Assembly (NCBI GenBank): GCA_017309275.1
Contig: JAFKLT010000080.1
Coordinates: 1-32,976 of the forward strand
Direction of reading: 5' to 3'
DNA: 32,976 nucleotides
Origin: Sphingomonadales bacterium
GTDB lineage: Bacteria > Pseudomonadota > Alphaproteobacteria > Sphingomonadales > Sphingomonadaceae
In this document: piece after piece, positions 18,346 to 25,804 of the stretch
Layout: each line of letters opens with the position of its first letter
How positions within the stretch are numbered: the first letter of the stretch is position 1
The notes under the pieces: generated by a model
Database searches by the model: none
What the model saw: only the letters and a program-made list of their open reading frames with translations
What the model was told of the DNA's origin: nothing
Position numbers and translations under genes: made by a program

Positions 18346-18363
18346 TCTCGCCCGCGGGCGAGA
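18346..18363. terminator. 18-nt GC palindrome after the EEP gene
   Basis: TCTCGCCCGCGGGCGAGA is perfectly self-complementary and lies just downstream of the minus-strand EEP gene stop at 18376. It has no T-tract, so it is only a possible terminator. The spacer from here to the glnK promoter (18150-18345) shows no gene I can support. Confidence 0.35.
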
Positions 18364-18375
18364 GAGGATGTCCGT

Positions 18376-19110
18376 CTATTCCGAAATCGTCGTGAAGCGG
18401 GCCCAGATCGGCAGATGGTCCGACGCGCGCGCCGCCAGTGCGCTCTGGTGCACCCCGGCCTCGATCGGCTCGAGATCGGGCGAGGCGAAGATGCGGTCGA
18501 GTCGCGCGACCGGACGGCGGCTGTGGAAGCTGTGGCCGGTGTCGACCAGCCGGTGCTGCGCGCCGAAATCGTTGAGGCAGCCGCCGCGATTGCGCCATTC
18601 GTTGCAGTCGCCCATCAGGATCGTGGGCAGTTCCTCGCCCTCGGCGACATGGTTCAGGATCGCGCGCGCCTGCTGGCGGCGGCGCAGGCCCGAAATGTCG
18701 AGGTGCATGCCGACGACGCGCAGCCGCGCATCGCCGATGCGCAGCGTCGCCGCGACCGCGCCGCGCGGTTCGAGCGTCGGCAGGTGCAGCGCGTGGCTTT
18801 CCTCCACCTCGATGCCCTTGCGGACGAGCAGCGCGTTGCCGTGCCAGCCGATGCTGTGCGGCCGGTCGGTGAGGGTGACGGGGACATAGTCGCTATGTTC
18901 CTCGAGCATATGCGGCGGAATAGCGCTGGCGCGGGTACCGAAGCGGCGGTCGGCCTCCTGCAGCGCGACGATATCGGCGTCGAGCTCGCCCAGCACCGAC
19001 AGCACCCGGCCGGGATCGCGGCGCCGGTCGAGCCCGATGCCCTTGCGCATATTATAGCTGGCGACCTTGATCATGAGCGGGGGAGAGCTGCTTTCCTTGG
19101 GTTTCTTCAT
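18376..19110 (-). CDS. Endonuclease/exonuclease/phosphatase (EEP) family protein
   Basis: A 244-residue EEP-fold metal-dependent phosphoesterase. Motifs in order: S-Y-N-M-R-K-G near the start, D-I-V-A-L-Q-E-A-D (metal-binding Glu), G-M-H-L-D-I-S in the middle, M-G-D-C-N-E-W (catalytic Asp/Asn), and S-D-H-L-P-I-W-A-R-F at the end. The fold covers nucleases, inositol phosphatases and sphingomyelinases, so the substrate is open. There is no signal peptide, so a cytoplasmic location is likely. Start choice is uncertain: ATG 19110 adds a Lys/Ser/Pro-rich dozen residues before the conserved core, while ATG 19074 begins right at the core. It lies last in a minus-strand gene run with DUF2007, PPOX and DUF924 genes. 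Confidence 0.88.
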   Translation of the reverse strand: MKKPKESSSPPLMIKVASYNMRKGIGLDRRRDPGRVLSVLGELDADIVALQEADRRFGTRASAIPPHMLEEHSDYVPVTLTDRPHSIGWHGNALLVRKGIEVEESHALHLPTLEPRGAVAATLRIGDARLRVVGMHLDISGLRRRQQARAILNHVAEGEELPTILMGDCNEWRNRGGCLNDFGAQHRLVDTGHSFHSRRPVARLDRIFASPDLEPIEAGVHQSALAARASDHLPIWARFTTISE

Positions 19111-19146
19111 GATAAGGACGAATGAAGGCCGGATTCGGTTGCGATT

Positions 19147-19359
19147 CTAGGCAGCGTCGAATTCGACCAGCAGCGCCCGCGCCTCTTCCTCATCTTCGTC
19201 GAGCACCATGACGCGCACTGGAATCAGCAGCCCGACGCTTTCGGCGATATTCATCCCCGCATCGAAGCAGACGGCATGGACGCCCGCGCTTTCCAGCCGC
19301 CCCCGCAGCAGCTCGGCTTCGGCGCCATTGGGCAGGCGAACGAGTTCGACGAGCGCCAT
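19147..19359 (-). CDS. DUF2007-type small protein
   Basis: A 70-residue protein. It begins M-A-L-V-E-L-V-R-L-P-N-G-A-E-A-E-L-L-R-G-R-L-E, continues with G-V-H-A-V-C-F-D-A-G, and ends in an acidic D-E-D-E-E-E-A-R-A-L-L tail. This is the pattern of DUF2007 'putative signal transducing protein' domains, which resemble small ferredoxin-like folds. Function is unknown. Its ATG overlaps the stop of the PPOX gene by one base (TGATG), so translation is coupled. A longer open frame upstream exists but overlaps the PPOX gene and is not supported. Confidence 0.8.
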   Translation of the reverse strand: MALVELVRLPNGAEAELLRGRLESAGVHAVCFDAGMNIAESVGLLIPVRVMVLDEDEEEARALLVEFDAA

Positions 19360-19916
19360 CAGCCGGTGATGAACCGGTCGGTCGGGCGCGTCGGCAGACC
19401 GTCGATGCTTTTCGTGCGGCCGCGGAGCTTCTCGACCCACAATTCGGGGTCCGACTGGCGGTGATATTTCTGCAGCGTGTCGCGCTCGTGCTGCAATTCC
19501 ATCATCGGCACGCCCCAGCCGCAGCTCGTCTGCACGCTCTCGACGTCGATCGCGAAAATCTGGCGCGTGCCCGGCAACAAGGTGAAATTGGCGGCGAACG
19601 CATCCCATTCGGCGTCCTGCGGCAATATCGCGCGCCCGCGACCATAGATGCGCAGGATCAAAGCGGTGCGATCGAAGGCGCAGAACATGATGGTGATCCG
19701 GCCGTCGGCCGCCAGATGCGCGTGGGTTTCGTTTCCCGATCCGCCGAGGTCGAGATAGGCGACCTGCGTTTCGGAGAGGACGCGAAAGCTGTCGGCATAG
19801 CCCTTTGGCGACAGGTTGATCCGCGCACCCTCGGCAGCGGTCGCGGTGAAATAGACCGGCTGCTTTTCGATGAAGGCGATATGCTTGTCGGTCAGCGTGT
19901 CGGTGAATTCGGCCAT
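19359..19916 (-). CDS. Pyridoxamine 5'-phosphate oxidase family flavoprotein
   Basis: A 185-residue protein of the PPOX-like split-barrel FMN family. The pattern includes I-x-x-Q-P-V-Y-F-T-A-T-A, I-N-L-S-P-K-G, V-A-Y-L-D-L-G-G-S-G-N-E-T and I-T-I-M-F-C-A-F, followed by L-R-I-Y-G-R-G. The C-terminal Q-T-S-C-G-W-G-V-P segment is typical of the subgroup annotated as PPOX family rather than true PdxH. It probably binds FMN or F420/haem and reduces or oxidises a small molecule; no substrate is evident. It lies 28 nt downstream of the DUF924 gene and overlaps the DUF2007 gene, forming an operon. Confidence 0.9.
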   Translation of the reverse strand: MAEFTDTLTDKHIAFIEKQPVYFTATAAEGARINLSPKGYADSFRVLSETQVAYLDLGGSGNETHAHLAADGRITIMFCAFDRTALILRIYGRGRAILPQDAEWDAFAANFTLLPGTRQIFAIDVESVQTSCGWGVPMMELQHERDTLQKYHRQSDPELWVEKLRGRTKSIDGLPTRPTDRFITG

Positions 19917-19944
19917 GGCGGTTCTCCGTATCGCATCCTGCCTA

Positions 19945-20526
19945 TCACCAATTCTTGCCCTCTTCTATCGCCGCCAGCTCGTCGGGCCGGGTTTCGCGGC
20001 CGAGCGCTGCATTGCGATGCGGAAAGCGGCCAAAGCGGTCGACGATGTCGAAATGCTTTTGCGCATAATCGTGGAACATCGGATCGGCGAGCTGGCTCAT
20101 CAGCCGCAGGGATTCGCGCTGGTCGGCGATATCCTCGCTATGCTCGAAGGGCAGATAGGCGAACTGCCGGCGCTCGTCGGGCCAGTCGCGATCCCAGCCT
20201 TGGGCGACGATGCCGCGCGCGATCGCGCGCGCCAGATCGTCGGTCGCAAAGGCCTCCGCATGGCCGCGATGGATGTTTCGCGGGACCTGATCGAACAGGA
20301 TCGCCCCGGCAAGCGCGGTATCGGGATCAGCCAGAAAGCTCTCTGCCGGCTGCGACCGCAGCGCCTCGCGCCAGTCGGCGGCGATCGCCGCGACCGCGGC
20401 GTCGAAATCGGGGCCGCCGCCGTACCAGTCGTCCATCCCATGCGCGTCGAACCAGAAGGCGAGCAATTGCTGCGCCCAGTCGGCGGGCGGCGCGGCGGGA
20501 TCGGCGGTTTCGGAATCGTTCGTCAT
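19945..20526 (-). CDS. DUF924 family protein
   Basis: A 193-residue helical protein. The DUF924 pattern is plain: L-L-A-F-W-F near the N-terminus, G-A-I-L-F-D-Q-V-P-R-N-I-H-R-G in the middle, Y-L-P-F-E-H-S-E-D-I-A-D-Q, and F-G-R-F-P-H-R-N-A-A-L-G-R near the C-terminus. The family has a tetratricopeptide-like helical fold of unknown biochemical role. No signal peptide is visible. It is probably the first gene of the DUF924-PPOX-DUF2007 operon. Confidence 0.9.
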   Translation of the reverse strand: MTNDSETADPAAPPADWAQQLLAFWFDAHGMDDWYGGGPDFDAAVAAIAADWREALRSQPAESFLADPDTALAGAILFDQVPRNIHRGHAEAFATDDLARAIARGIVAQGWDRDWPDERRQFAYLPFEHSEDIADQRESLRLMSQLADPMFHDYAQKHFDIVDRFGRFPHRNAALGRETRPDELAAIEEGKNW

Positions 20527-20608
20527 GACGATCGCAGCGAAGCAATCCAGAGCTATCGATGCAACCCCGGATCGCTATCCTGAATGCGGCCTACCGCAAT
20601 ATCGATCC

Positions 20609-21010
20609 TTATTCGGCCTTGGCGCGCCGATAGGGAACGAACTCGCCCAGCGCGACGAAGCCGTTGTACATATGGCTCGTCCGGTCGTGCAGTTGCACCG
20701 CGTCGATGCTGCAAAGCTGGCTACCGGTCGTCCGCGTGACCAGAATATCGTCGTCATCGAGCGATTCGGCGCCGCTGCGCGGGCGGTTGACCCAATAGGT
20801 CCCGCCCGATTTATAGACGATCGCGGTCTTGTTGATGATCTGCGAGCTGCGCGCGTTGAACAGCGAGATACAGTCCTGCGGTTCGCCCGCGACCCGGCCC
20901 TGAAGCAGCTTTGCAAGCTGATCCTCGGGCGCGAGCTTCTCGCGCGCCGAAACGGCGGGGGTGGCGGCCAGCGCGGCAGCGGCGATCAGTGCCGGGATGA
21001 GGTGACGCAT
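20609..21010 (-). CDS. Exported DUF6491-like protein
   Basis: A 133-residue secreted protein. A Sec signal peptide (MRHLIPALIAAAALAATPAV, then S-A) is followed by a domain with D-C-I-S-L, Y-W-V-N-R-P and a later L-C-S-I-D-A-V. This arrangement resembles the DUF6491 family, in which two cysteines flank a small beta domain, though I recognise it only from the pattern. AGGAG upstream supports ATG 21010; the longer open frame to 21085 lacks a ribosome site. Function is unknown. It lies between the DUF924 gene and a larger exported protein gene on the same strand. Confidence 0.75.
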   Translation of the reverse strand: MRHLIPALIAAAALAATPAVSAREKLAPEDQLAKLLQGRVAGEPQDCISLFNARSSQIINKTAIVYKSGGTYWVNRPRSGAESLDDDDILVTRTTGSQLCSIDAVQLHDRTSHMYNGFVALGEFVPYRRAKAE

Positions 21011-21092
21011 GGTTCGACTCCTGTCTTCATCATACCCTACCCACGCGCGTCCTACGCCGACGCGCGTGAACAGGGGCTGACTCACCGTCGTT

Positions 21093-22307
21093 TCAGCACG
21101 CTCCGTCGGGAAGCGGAATGCCGAGCGGACCCTTGCACTTCTTTTTCTTCGCGGGTTCGGCGGGCTGGCTCGCCGCGCCGCCGCCGCTCGATCCGCCCAT
21201 TCCGCCGAAATCGGCGCCGATCAGCAGCATGGTGTGCGACCGGAACCGCACCTTGGCCGTCCAGTCGATGTTCCACACCGCGTTGCCGGCGGGCTTGGGC
21301 GGGTAGGAGAAATTCGCCTCCGGGCCAAAGGCGTTGAGGTTGCCCAGCATCATCTCTCCCGACGCCTTCTTGACCTCGGCCGGGATCTGGCAACTCGTTT
21401 GCGCCGGCGGCATCACGATCTTCTTGGTGATCAGGTTCGCGACGACCGAGGGGGGAAGCCAGTCCCACAGGCCGCCGCCGAATTCCTTCGACGCGCTGCT
21501 GGTCCACCAGACGATATCGCCGCCCTTTTCCTGCCGGTCCATGCCGCCGATCGTCCAGGCGACATAGCCGGTGGCGTTGGGCACCGAATTCCAGCGGATC
21601 ATCACCGACTGGTCGCCCTGGATCGCGGTCGACGCCGACAGGCCCTGCATATAATCCTGCGCGAGGGTGAAGTTGATGTCCGACCCGACGTTGCTCGCGA
21701 CGCGGTGCGCGCCGATCAGCGACGATCCCGATCCGGGCTGCTTGCCGCCCTTCGTGTTCGGCCAGTCGATATAGGAGCGGCTGTTCGCCTGGCTGACCTC
21801 GCGGATTATCGGTACCGCGCTCGAAAACAGGTTCGGGGGCACTTGGCCCGCCGCGACCTTCGCAAAGTCGATGACGACCGGCTGGCCCGGTCCCGCCTTC
21901 GCGCCGCAGCCCCAATAGAGCAACAGGCGGCCCTTCGGACGCTCGAATTCGGTGGGATAGGTGCCTTCCTTGCGTTCGGGCGCGATCAGCGCAACCGATT
22001 TGCCGAGCTTGGCTTGCGGTTGGAAGAAATGGTCGCCCTTCGGCGGCGGCGCGGTGGGCGACTGGTCGGATCCGAGGCGGAGGTTGAGCATATAGGCGAC
22101 GCGGCTCGACGGATCGCCGCCGAACGCCATGCCCAGCGCGCCGCCCAGTCCGCCCTTGCCGCCGGCCATGGCGGCAAAGCCCGACATGGTCGCGACGTCC
22201 ATTTCATAGCGTTCCTTGGGGCCGCTGGTCTTTTGCGCCGAACCAGGAACGGCGGCGAGCATCGCGGCGACGGTGGCGACGGAAACGAAACGTACACTCG
22301 AACGCAT
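21093..22307 (-). CDS. Large exported protein of unknown function
   Basis: A 404-residue protein I do not recognise. It starts with a Sec signal peptide (MRSSVRFVSVATVAAMLAAV, then P-G-S-A-Q) preceded by GGGAGG with a good gap at ATG 22307. A Gly/Met-rich stretch follows (about residues 40-65). The middle contains V-M-I-R-W-N-S-V-P-N-A-T-G-Y-V-A-W, which resembles a fibronectin type III strand. The end has a Gly/Ser-rich linker and a basic, cysteine-bearing tail K-K-K-K-C-K-G-P-L-G-I-P-L-P-D-G-A-C. A periplasmic or surface location is likely. Confidence 0.8.
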   Translation of the reverse strand: MRSSVRFVSVATVAAMLAAVPGSAQKTSGPKERYEMDVATMSGFAAMAGGKGGLGGALGMAFGGDPSSRVAYMLNLRLGSDQSPTAPPPKGDHFFQPQAKLGKSVALIAPERKEGTYPTEFERPKGRLLLYWGCGAKAGPGQPVVIDFAKVAAGQVPPNLFSSAVPIIREVSQANSRSYIDWPNTKGGKQPGSGSSLIGAHRVASNVGSDINFTLAQDYMQGLSASTAIQGDQSVMIRWNSVPNATGYVAWTIGGMDRQEKGGDIVWWTSSASKEFGGGLWDWLPPSVVANLITKKIVMPPAQTSCQIPAEVKKASGEMMLGNLNAFGPEANFSYPPKPAGNAVWNIDWTAKVRFRSHTMLLIGADFGGMGGSSGGGAASQPAEPAKKKKCKGPLGIPLPDGAC

Positions 22308-22382
22308 GAAATCCTCCCTGTTGCGAGGGAGGAGTCCCTCGCGGATGACGATGCGGCCCAATTCTTCTTGTGTTTGAAAGCC

Positions 22383-22754
22383 CTATAAGCGCTGTGGCGG
22401 CGCCCGCCAAGTGAGACGGATCACAGGGCGATCACCTTTCAGCTCGGCGACATTGCCCATCGATCCGCGCCGAATGCCTCGTCGCACATAATCGGCGCAG
22501 CTGGCGTCGGTATCGATCGCCTTTTGGGCGAGCCGGCGAAAGCCGGCGTGCGACAGGATCAGATGATGGGCGTCGTCGATCGAGACGCCGAAAACCTGGC
22601 GGATGGTCTTGACCAGTTCAGGCCAGCTGTTCGGCCGTTCGGCGATCCGGTTCCAGGCCGCGCGGTTGACGAACATGTCGCCCACGACGTCGAAGTCCGG
22701 ATCGGCGGCGATGCGTCCTCGATAGAAGGTCGCGGCCGCGTACCAGTCGCTCAT
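22383..22754 (-). CDS. Small protein of unknown function, coupled to tldD
   Basis: A 123-residue soluble protein without signal peptide, recognised only as hypothetical. It begins M-S-D-W-Y-A-A-A-T-F-Y-R-G-R-I and has a helical middle (W-P-E-L-V-K-T-I-R-Q-V-F-G-V, then D-D-A-H-H-L-I-L-S-H-A-G-F-R-R). The start lies 4 nt after the tldD stop, so it is almost certainly co-transcribed with tldD. The reading frame contains a GCCGGC-GAAA-GCCGGC hairpin sequence, common in GC-rich genomes. Link to TldD function is by context only. Confidence 0.75.
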   Translation of the reverse strand: MSDWYAAATFYRGRIAADPDFDVVGDMFVNRAAWNRIAERPNSWPELVKTIRQVFGVSIDDAHHLILSHAGFRRLAQKAIDTDASCADYVRRGIRRGSMGNVAELKGDRPVIRLTWRAPPQRL

Positions 22755-22758
22755 CGGA

Positions 22759-24201
22759 TCAGGCCGTTCCGCCCACCGTCAGGCCGCTGACCAGCAGCGT
22801 CGGCTGGCCGACGCCCGCGGGGACGCTCTGGCCGCCCTTGCCGCAGATGCCGATGCCTTCGTCGATCGCCATGTCGTTGCCGATGCCGGTGACTTTGGTC
22901 AGCACGCTCGGACCGTCGCCGATCAGCGTCGCGCCCTTGATCGAATCGCCGATTTTGCCGTTCTCGATCTTATAGGCCTCGGTGCAGCTGAAAACGAACT
23001 TGCCCGACACGATGTCGACCTGGCCGCCGCCGAAGCTCTTCGCAAAGATGCCGTTCTTGACGCGGCTCAGCAGCTCTGCGGGGTCGTCGTTGCCGCCGCG
23101 CATGAAGGTGTTGGTCATTCGCGGCATCGGCGCGTGTGCAAAGCTTTCGCGGCGGCCGTTGCCCGTGGGCTCGACCCCCATCAGGCGCGCGTTGAGCCGG
23201 TCCTGCATATAACCCTTCAGGATGCCGTCCTCGATCAGGATCGTCTCGCCGGTCGGCGTACCCTCGTCATCGATGCTCAGCGAACCGCGGCGACCGCCGC
23301 CCACCGGGCTTTCCATCGCGCCATCGTCGACGACGGTCACTCCGGGCGCCGCGACGCGTTCGCCGATGCGGCCCGAAAAGGCGCTGGTGCCCTTGCGGTT
23401 GAAATCGCCCTCCAACCCGTGGCCGACCGCTTCGTGAAGCAGCACACCGGGCCAGCCGGGGCCGAGCAGGACGGTGAATTCTCCAGCGGGGGCATCGACC
23501 GCGCGAAGATTGACGAGTGCCTGGTTCAGCGCCTCGTCGATCGCGCGATTCCACTGCGCCTCCTCGAACAGATGATCGTACATATAACGGCCGCCGAGGC
23601 CGAAATAGCCGCTCTCGCGGCGGCCGTTCTCCTCGACCACGATCGAGACGTTCAGGCGCACGAGCGGACGGATGTCGGTCGCAAGGAAACCGTCGGCGCG
23701 GACGATCTCCACCACCGACCAGCTTCCGGCGAGCGCGACAGAGACCTGGACGATGCGCGGATCGCGCGCCCGCGCGGCGGCGTCGACCTTCTGGCAAAGC
23801 TCGACCTTCTTCGCGAAAGGAACCAGGTCGAGCGGGTTCGCCTCGTCATAGAGATGGCGGTTGGTGCGCGGCGGCGGCCCGGCGGGCGCCTGGTTCGCGG
23901 GGTCGAGCAGGGCCAGCGTCTCCGCGGCGCGGCGGATGGCGCCTGCGCTGACATCGCTGGCATGGGCAAAACCCGTCATCTCGCCCGACACCGCCCGCAG
24001 GCCGAAGCCGGCGTCGGTCGAATAGTCGGCGGTCTTGAGCCGGCCGTCGTCGAAACCGAAGCTCTCGGTCGCGCGATATTGCAGGTAAAGCTCGCCATCG
24101 TCGGCCTTGGCGAGCGCCTCGCGCGCCAGCTTCTGCGCCAGATCGGGGTCGAGCGCGTCGGCGCGATAGAGGAAGCGGCGGGGATCGGTCGGACTTGTCA
24201 T
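22759..24201 (-). CDS. tldD: Metalloprotease TldD
   Basis: A 480-residue TldD protein, standard length. The zinc motif H-E-x-x-x-H is at 256-261 in L-H-E-A-V-G-H-G-L-E-G-D-F. Other landmarks are T-D-A-G-F-G-L-R near residue 62, D-R-L-N-A-R-L-M-G and the C-terminal F-S-C-T-E-A-Y-K-I-E-N-G-K. TldD works with TldE/PmbA as a heterodimeric protease that opens and trims unfolded or leader-bearing peptides such as microcin and CcdA substrates. The partner gene is not in this window. No peptide-toxin precursor is seen nearby, so a housekeeping role is assumed. Confidence 0.96.
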   Translation of the reverse strand: MTSPTDPRRFLYRADALDPDLAQKLAREALAKADDGELYLQYRATESFGFDDGRLKTADYSTDAGFGLRAVSGEMTGFAHASDVSAGAIRRAAETLALLDPANQAPAGPPPRTNRHLYDEANPLDLVPFAKKVELCQKVDAAARARDPRIVQVSVALAGSWSVVEIVRADGFLATDIRPLVRLNVSIVVEENGRRESGYFGLGGRYMYDHLFEEAQWNRAIDEALNQALVNLRAVDAPAGEFTVLLGPGWPGVLLHEAVGHGLEGDFNRKGTSAFSGRIGERVAAPGVTVVDDGAMESPVGGGRRGSLSIDDEGTPTGETILIEDGILKGYMQDRLNARLMGVEPTGNGRRESFAHAPMPRMTNTFMRGGNDDPAELLSRVKNGIFAKSFGGGQVDIVSGKFVFSCTEAYKIENGKIGDSIKGATLIGDGPSVLTKVTGIGNDMAIDEGIGICGKGGQSVPAGVGQPTLLVSGLTVGGTA

Positions 24202-24243
24202 GTCCCCGATATAGGCGCGGCCGCCGCCCCGCGCAAACCGGGG

Positions 24244-24798
24244 TCAGAGATAATTGACGGTCAGCGTGAAGGTGCCGCTGTAATCGCCGGCGGGCTGGTT
24301 CGCCCCGACGTTCAGTGTCCCACCGATATAATAGGTCTGCACCCCGCTCGGCAGCAGCGTTGCCGACGATCCGAGGATGGTGATGCCGCCGCCGCTCGTC
24401 GTTGCCGCCCGCACCAGGGTGGCGGTCATCGTGCCGCCGCCCGCGCGGGTCAGCGTCACGCTGTTGTCGCCGGTGACGGTGATCAGCAGGATGCCGCCTG
24501 TCCCCTGGAAAACCGCGCGTTGCGGCGTGGTTCCGGCCGGCGTTACGCCCCCGCTCGTCGTGCGCGCGTTGGTGACGGGGTTGATCGTCGCGGTGCCGGC
24601 GGTCGGGCTGCTGACCAGCGTACCGAAATCCAGGTCGTCGGTCTTGATCAGCGTGTTCGGACGAACGACCGCCGCATTGGCGGTGCCGCTCTGGTCGGCC
24701 GCATGGGCCGGTGCGCATGCGGGCATGCTGGCCGCCGCAGCGACGAAGGCGAGGCGGCGGAGCGCCGCTCGCTTATTGTTGGTCCCTTGAATCCCCAC
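24244..24798 (-). CDS. DUF4402 exported protein (copy A)
   Basis: A 184-residue protein. A signal peptide (hydrophobic core A-F-V-A-A-A-A-S-M-P-A-C-A-P-A-H-A) precedes a DUF4402 domain. That domain opens with the D-D-L-D-F-G-T-L strand and ends with G-A-N-Q-P-A-G-D-Y-S-G-T-F-T-L-T-V-N-Y-L, the typical DUF4402 end. These domains are secreted beta sandwiches related in style to pilin-like proteins, with no known activity. The start is GTG 24798, supported by AGGAG 7 nt upstream. A second copy lies at 25130-25690. No chaperone/usher genes are adjacent. Confidence 0.88.
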   Translation of the reverse strand: MGIQGTNNKRAALRRLAFVAAAASMPACAPAHAADQSGTANAAVVRPNTLIKTDDLDFGTLVSSPTAGTATINPVTNARTTSGGVTPAGTTPQRAVFQGTGGILLITVTGDNSVTLTRAGGGTMTATLVRAATTSGGGITILGSSATLLPSGVQTYYIGGTLNVGANQPAGDYSGTFTLTVNYL

Positions 24799-24890
24799 GA
24801 TTCTGCTCCTGTCTGGAACAGACTATGCCAGCGGGACGTGAATCGATGATGCGCGGCTTTGGTAAACGCGGCGTTTAGGTTTCGGCGCGC

Positions 24891-25088
24891 TCAGGCGTGA
24901 TCGGCGACGCCACCGGTCAGGATGAAGCGCCGGTCGCAATAGCCGCAGTCGGCAAAGCCCTGATCGGGATCGATTTCCAGCCACACGCGCGGATGGCCGA
25001 GCGCCGCGTCGGCGAGTCCGTCGCCGGTGCCGTCACAGGCGATGCGGGTCTTGGGCGTGCGGATCGTTTCGGGTGCAGGCTGGGTCAT
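24891..25088 (-). CDS. zf-CHCC zinc-finger domain protein
   Basis: A 65-residue protein with the pattern A-C-D-G near residue 18, a central L-G-H-P-R-V-W-L and D-C-G-Y-C-D-R-R-F close to the end. Together these give the Cys/His/Cys/Cys ligands of the CHCC zinc-finger family, related to the NDUFS6 subunit of complex I. Alphaproteobacteria commonly have such a short version, often annotated as zinc-finger domain-containing protein. ATG 25088 starts just before the conserved part; the open frame continues upstream without support. It lies between the two DUF4402 genes on the same strand, an unusual neighbourhood with no obvious functional link. Confidence 0.88.
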   Translation of the reverse strand: MTQPAPETIRTPKTRIACDGTGDGLADAALGHPRVWLEIDPDQGFADCGYCDRRFILTGGVADHA

Positions 25089-25129
25089 CGACGCGCCTTT
25101 AGCAAGCGGTGCGGCCGCCCGCAATCGCC

Positions 25130-25690
25130 TCAAAGATAGTTCAGCGTGATCGTGAAGGTACCGCTATAGTCGCCCGGCGCCTGGTTCGCCCCGACCTCCA
25201 GCGTCGCGCCGACCGGGAAGTTGTAATTGCCGATCGCCGTCGCGATGCTGAAGCGCGTCGGCGTGGTCGACAGGATCGCGGTCGGGGTCGATCCGATCTC
25301 GAAATCGCGCACCCGCATTCGCGTCCCCGGCCCGGTGATCCAGATCGTGTTCGAACCCAGCGAGATATTGACCTGACGGTTCGGCGTGCCGAGCCCGGCG
25401 AAGCGCGCGGGCTCGCCGTCGTTGCCGGCCAGCGTCGCCCCGCCGGTACGCGTGCGCGTCCCGTCGGGGGCGAGTCGCACGGTCCCCGCCGTTCCCGACG
25501 CGATGATGCTCCCGAAATCGAGATCGTTGACCTTGAAGAAGCTGAGCGGCCGCAGCACGATGGCTTCGGCTTCGGCCTGCGTGTTGGTCTGCGCGAGCGC
25601 CGGCGTTGCGGCGGCGGTCGCGAAGATGAACGCAATGGCGGCTAGGCCGCGCTGCATCGGCAGCGGGCAAAAGATGTGGCTGGTCCTCAC
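25130..25690 (-). CDS. DUF4402 exported protein (copy B)
   Basis: A 186-residue protein if begun at GTG 25690, where AGAAGGGG lies 4 nt upstream. ATG 25657 (start of MQRGLAAIAFIFATAAATPA) and TTG 25717 are alternatives. The signal peptide ends P-A-L-A-Q. The DUF4402 domain opens V-N-D-L-D-F-G-S-I and closes G-A-N-Q-A-P-G-D-Y-S-G-T-F-T-I-T-L-N-Y-L, nearly the same as copy A; the middle parts differ clearly. It was therefore probably an old tandem duplication with the zf-CHCC gene in between. Function is unknown, with a secreted or surface location. Confidence 0.86.
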   Translation of the reverse strand: MRTSHIFCPLPMQRGLAAIAFIFATAAATPALAQTNTQAEAEAIVLRPLSFFKVNDLDFGSIIASGTAGTVRLAPDGTRTRTGGATLAGNDGEPARFAGLGTPNRQVNISLGSNTIWITGPGTRMRVRDFEIGSTPTAILSTTPTRFSIATAIGNYNFPVGATLEVGANQAPGDYSGTFTITLNYL

Positions 25691-25804
25691 ATCGCCCCTT
25701 CTAGCGGCGACCTTCAAATTTACCGTTAACGCGGCGCTCAGTCAGAAATCGCGTCGGGACGGCAGGGCTTTCGCGCGGCCCGGCGCGCGGCTATGGAGGC
25801 CGCC

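Noticed and set aside
22533-22552. GCCGGC-GAAA-GCCGGC hairpin as a terminator or small RNA
   Set aside because: It lies inside a coding frame coupled to tldD and has no T-tract. Such palindromes are expected by chance in this GC-rich DNA.
23134-24849. 571-codon + strand open frame opposite tldD and a DUF4402 gene
   Set aside because: It spans two unrelated real genes and their spacer, and shows only Arg/Ala/Asp-rich shadow sequence.
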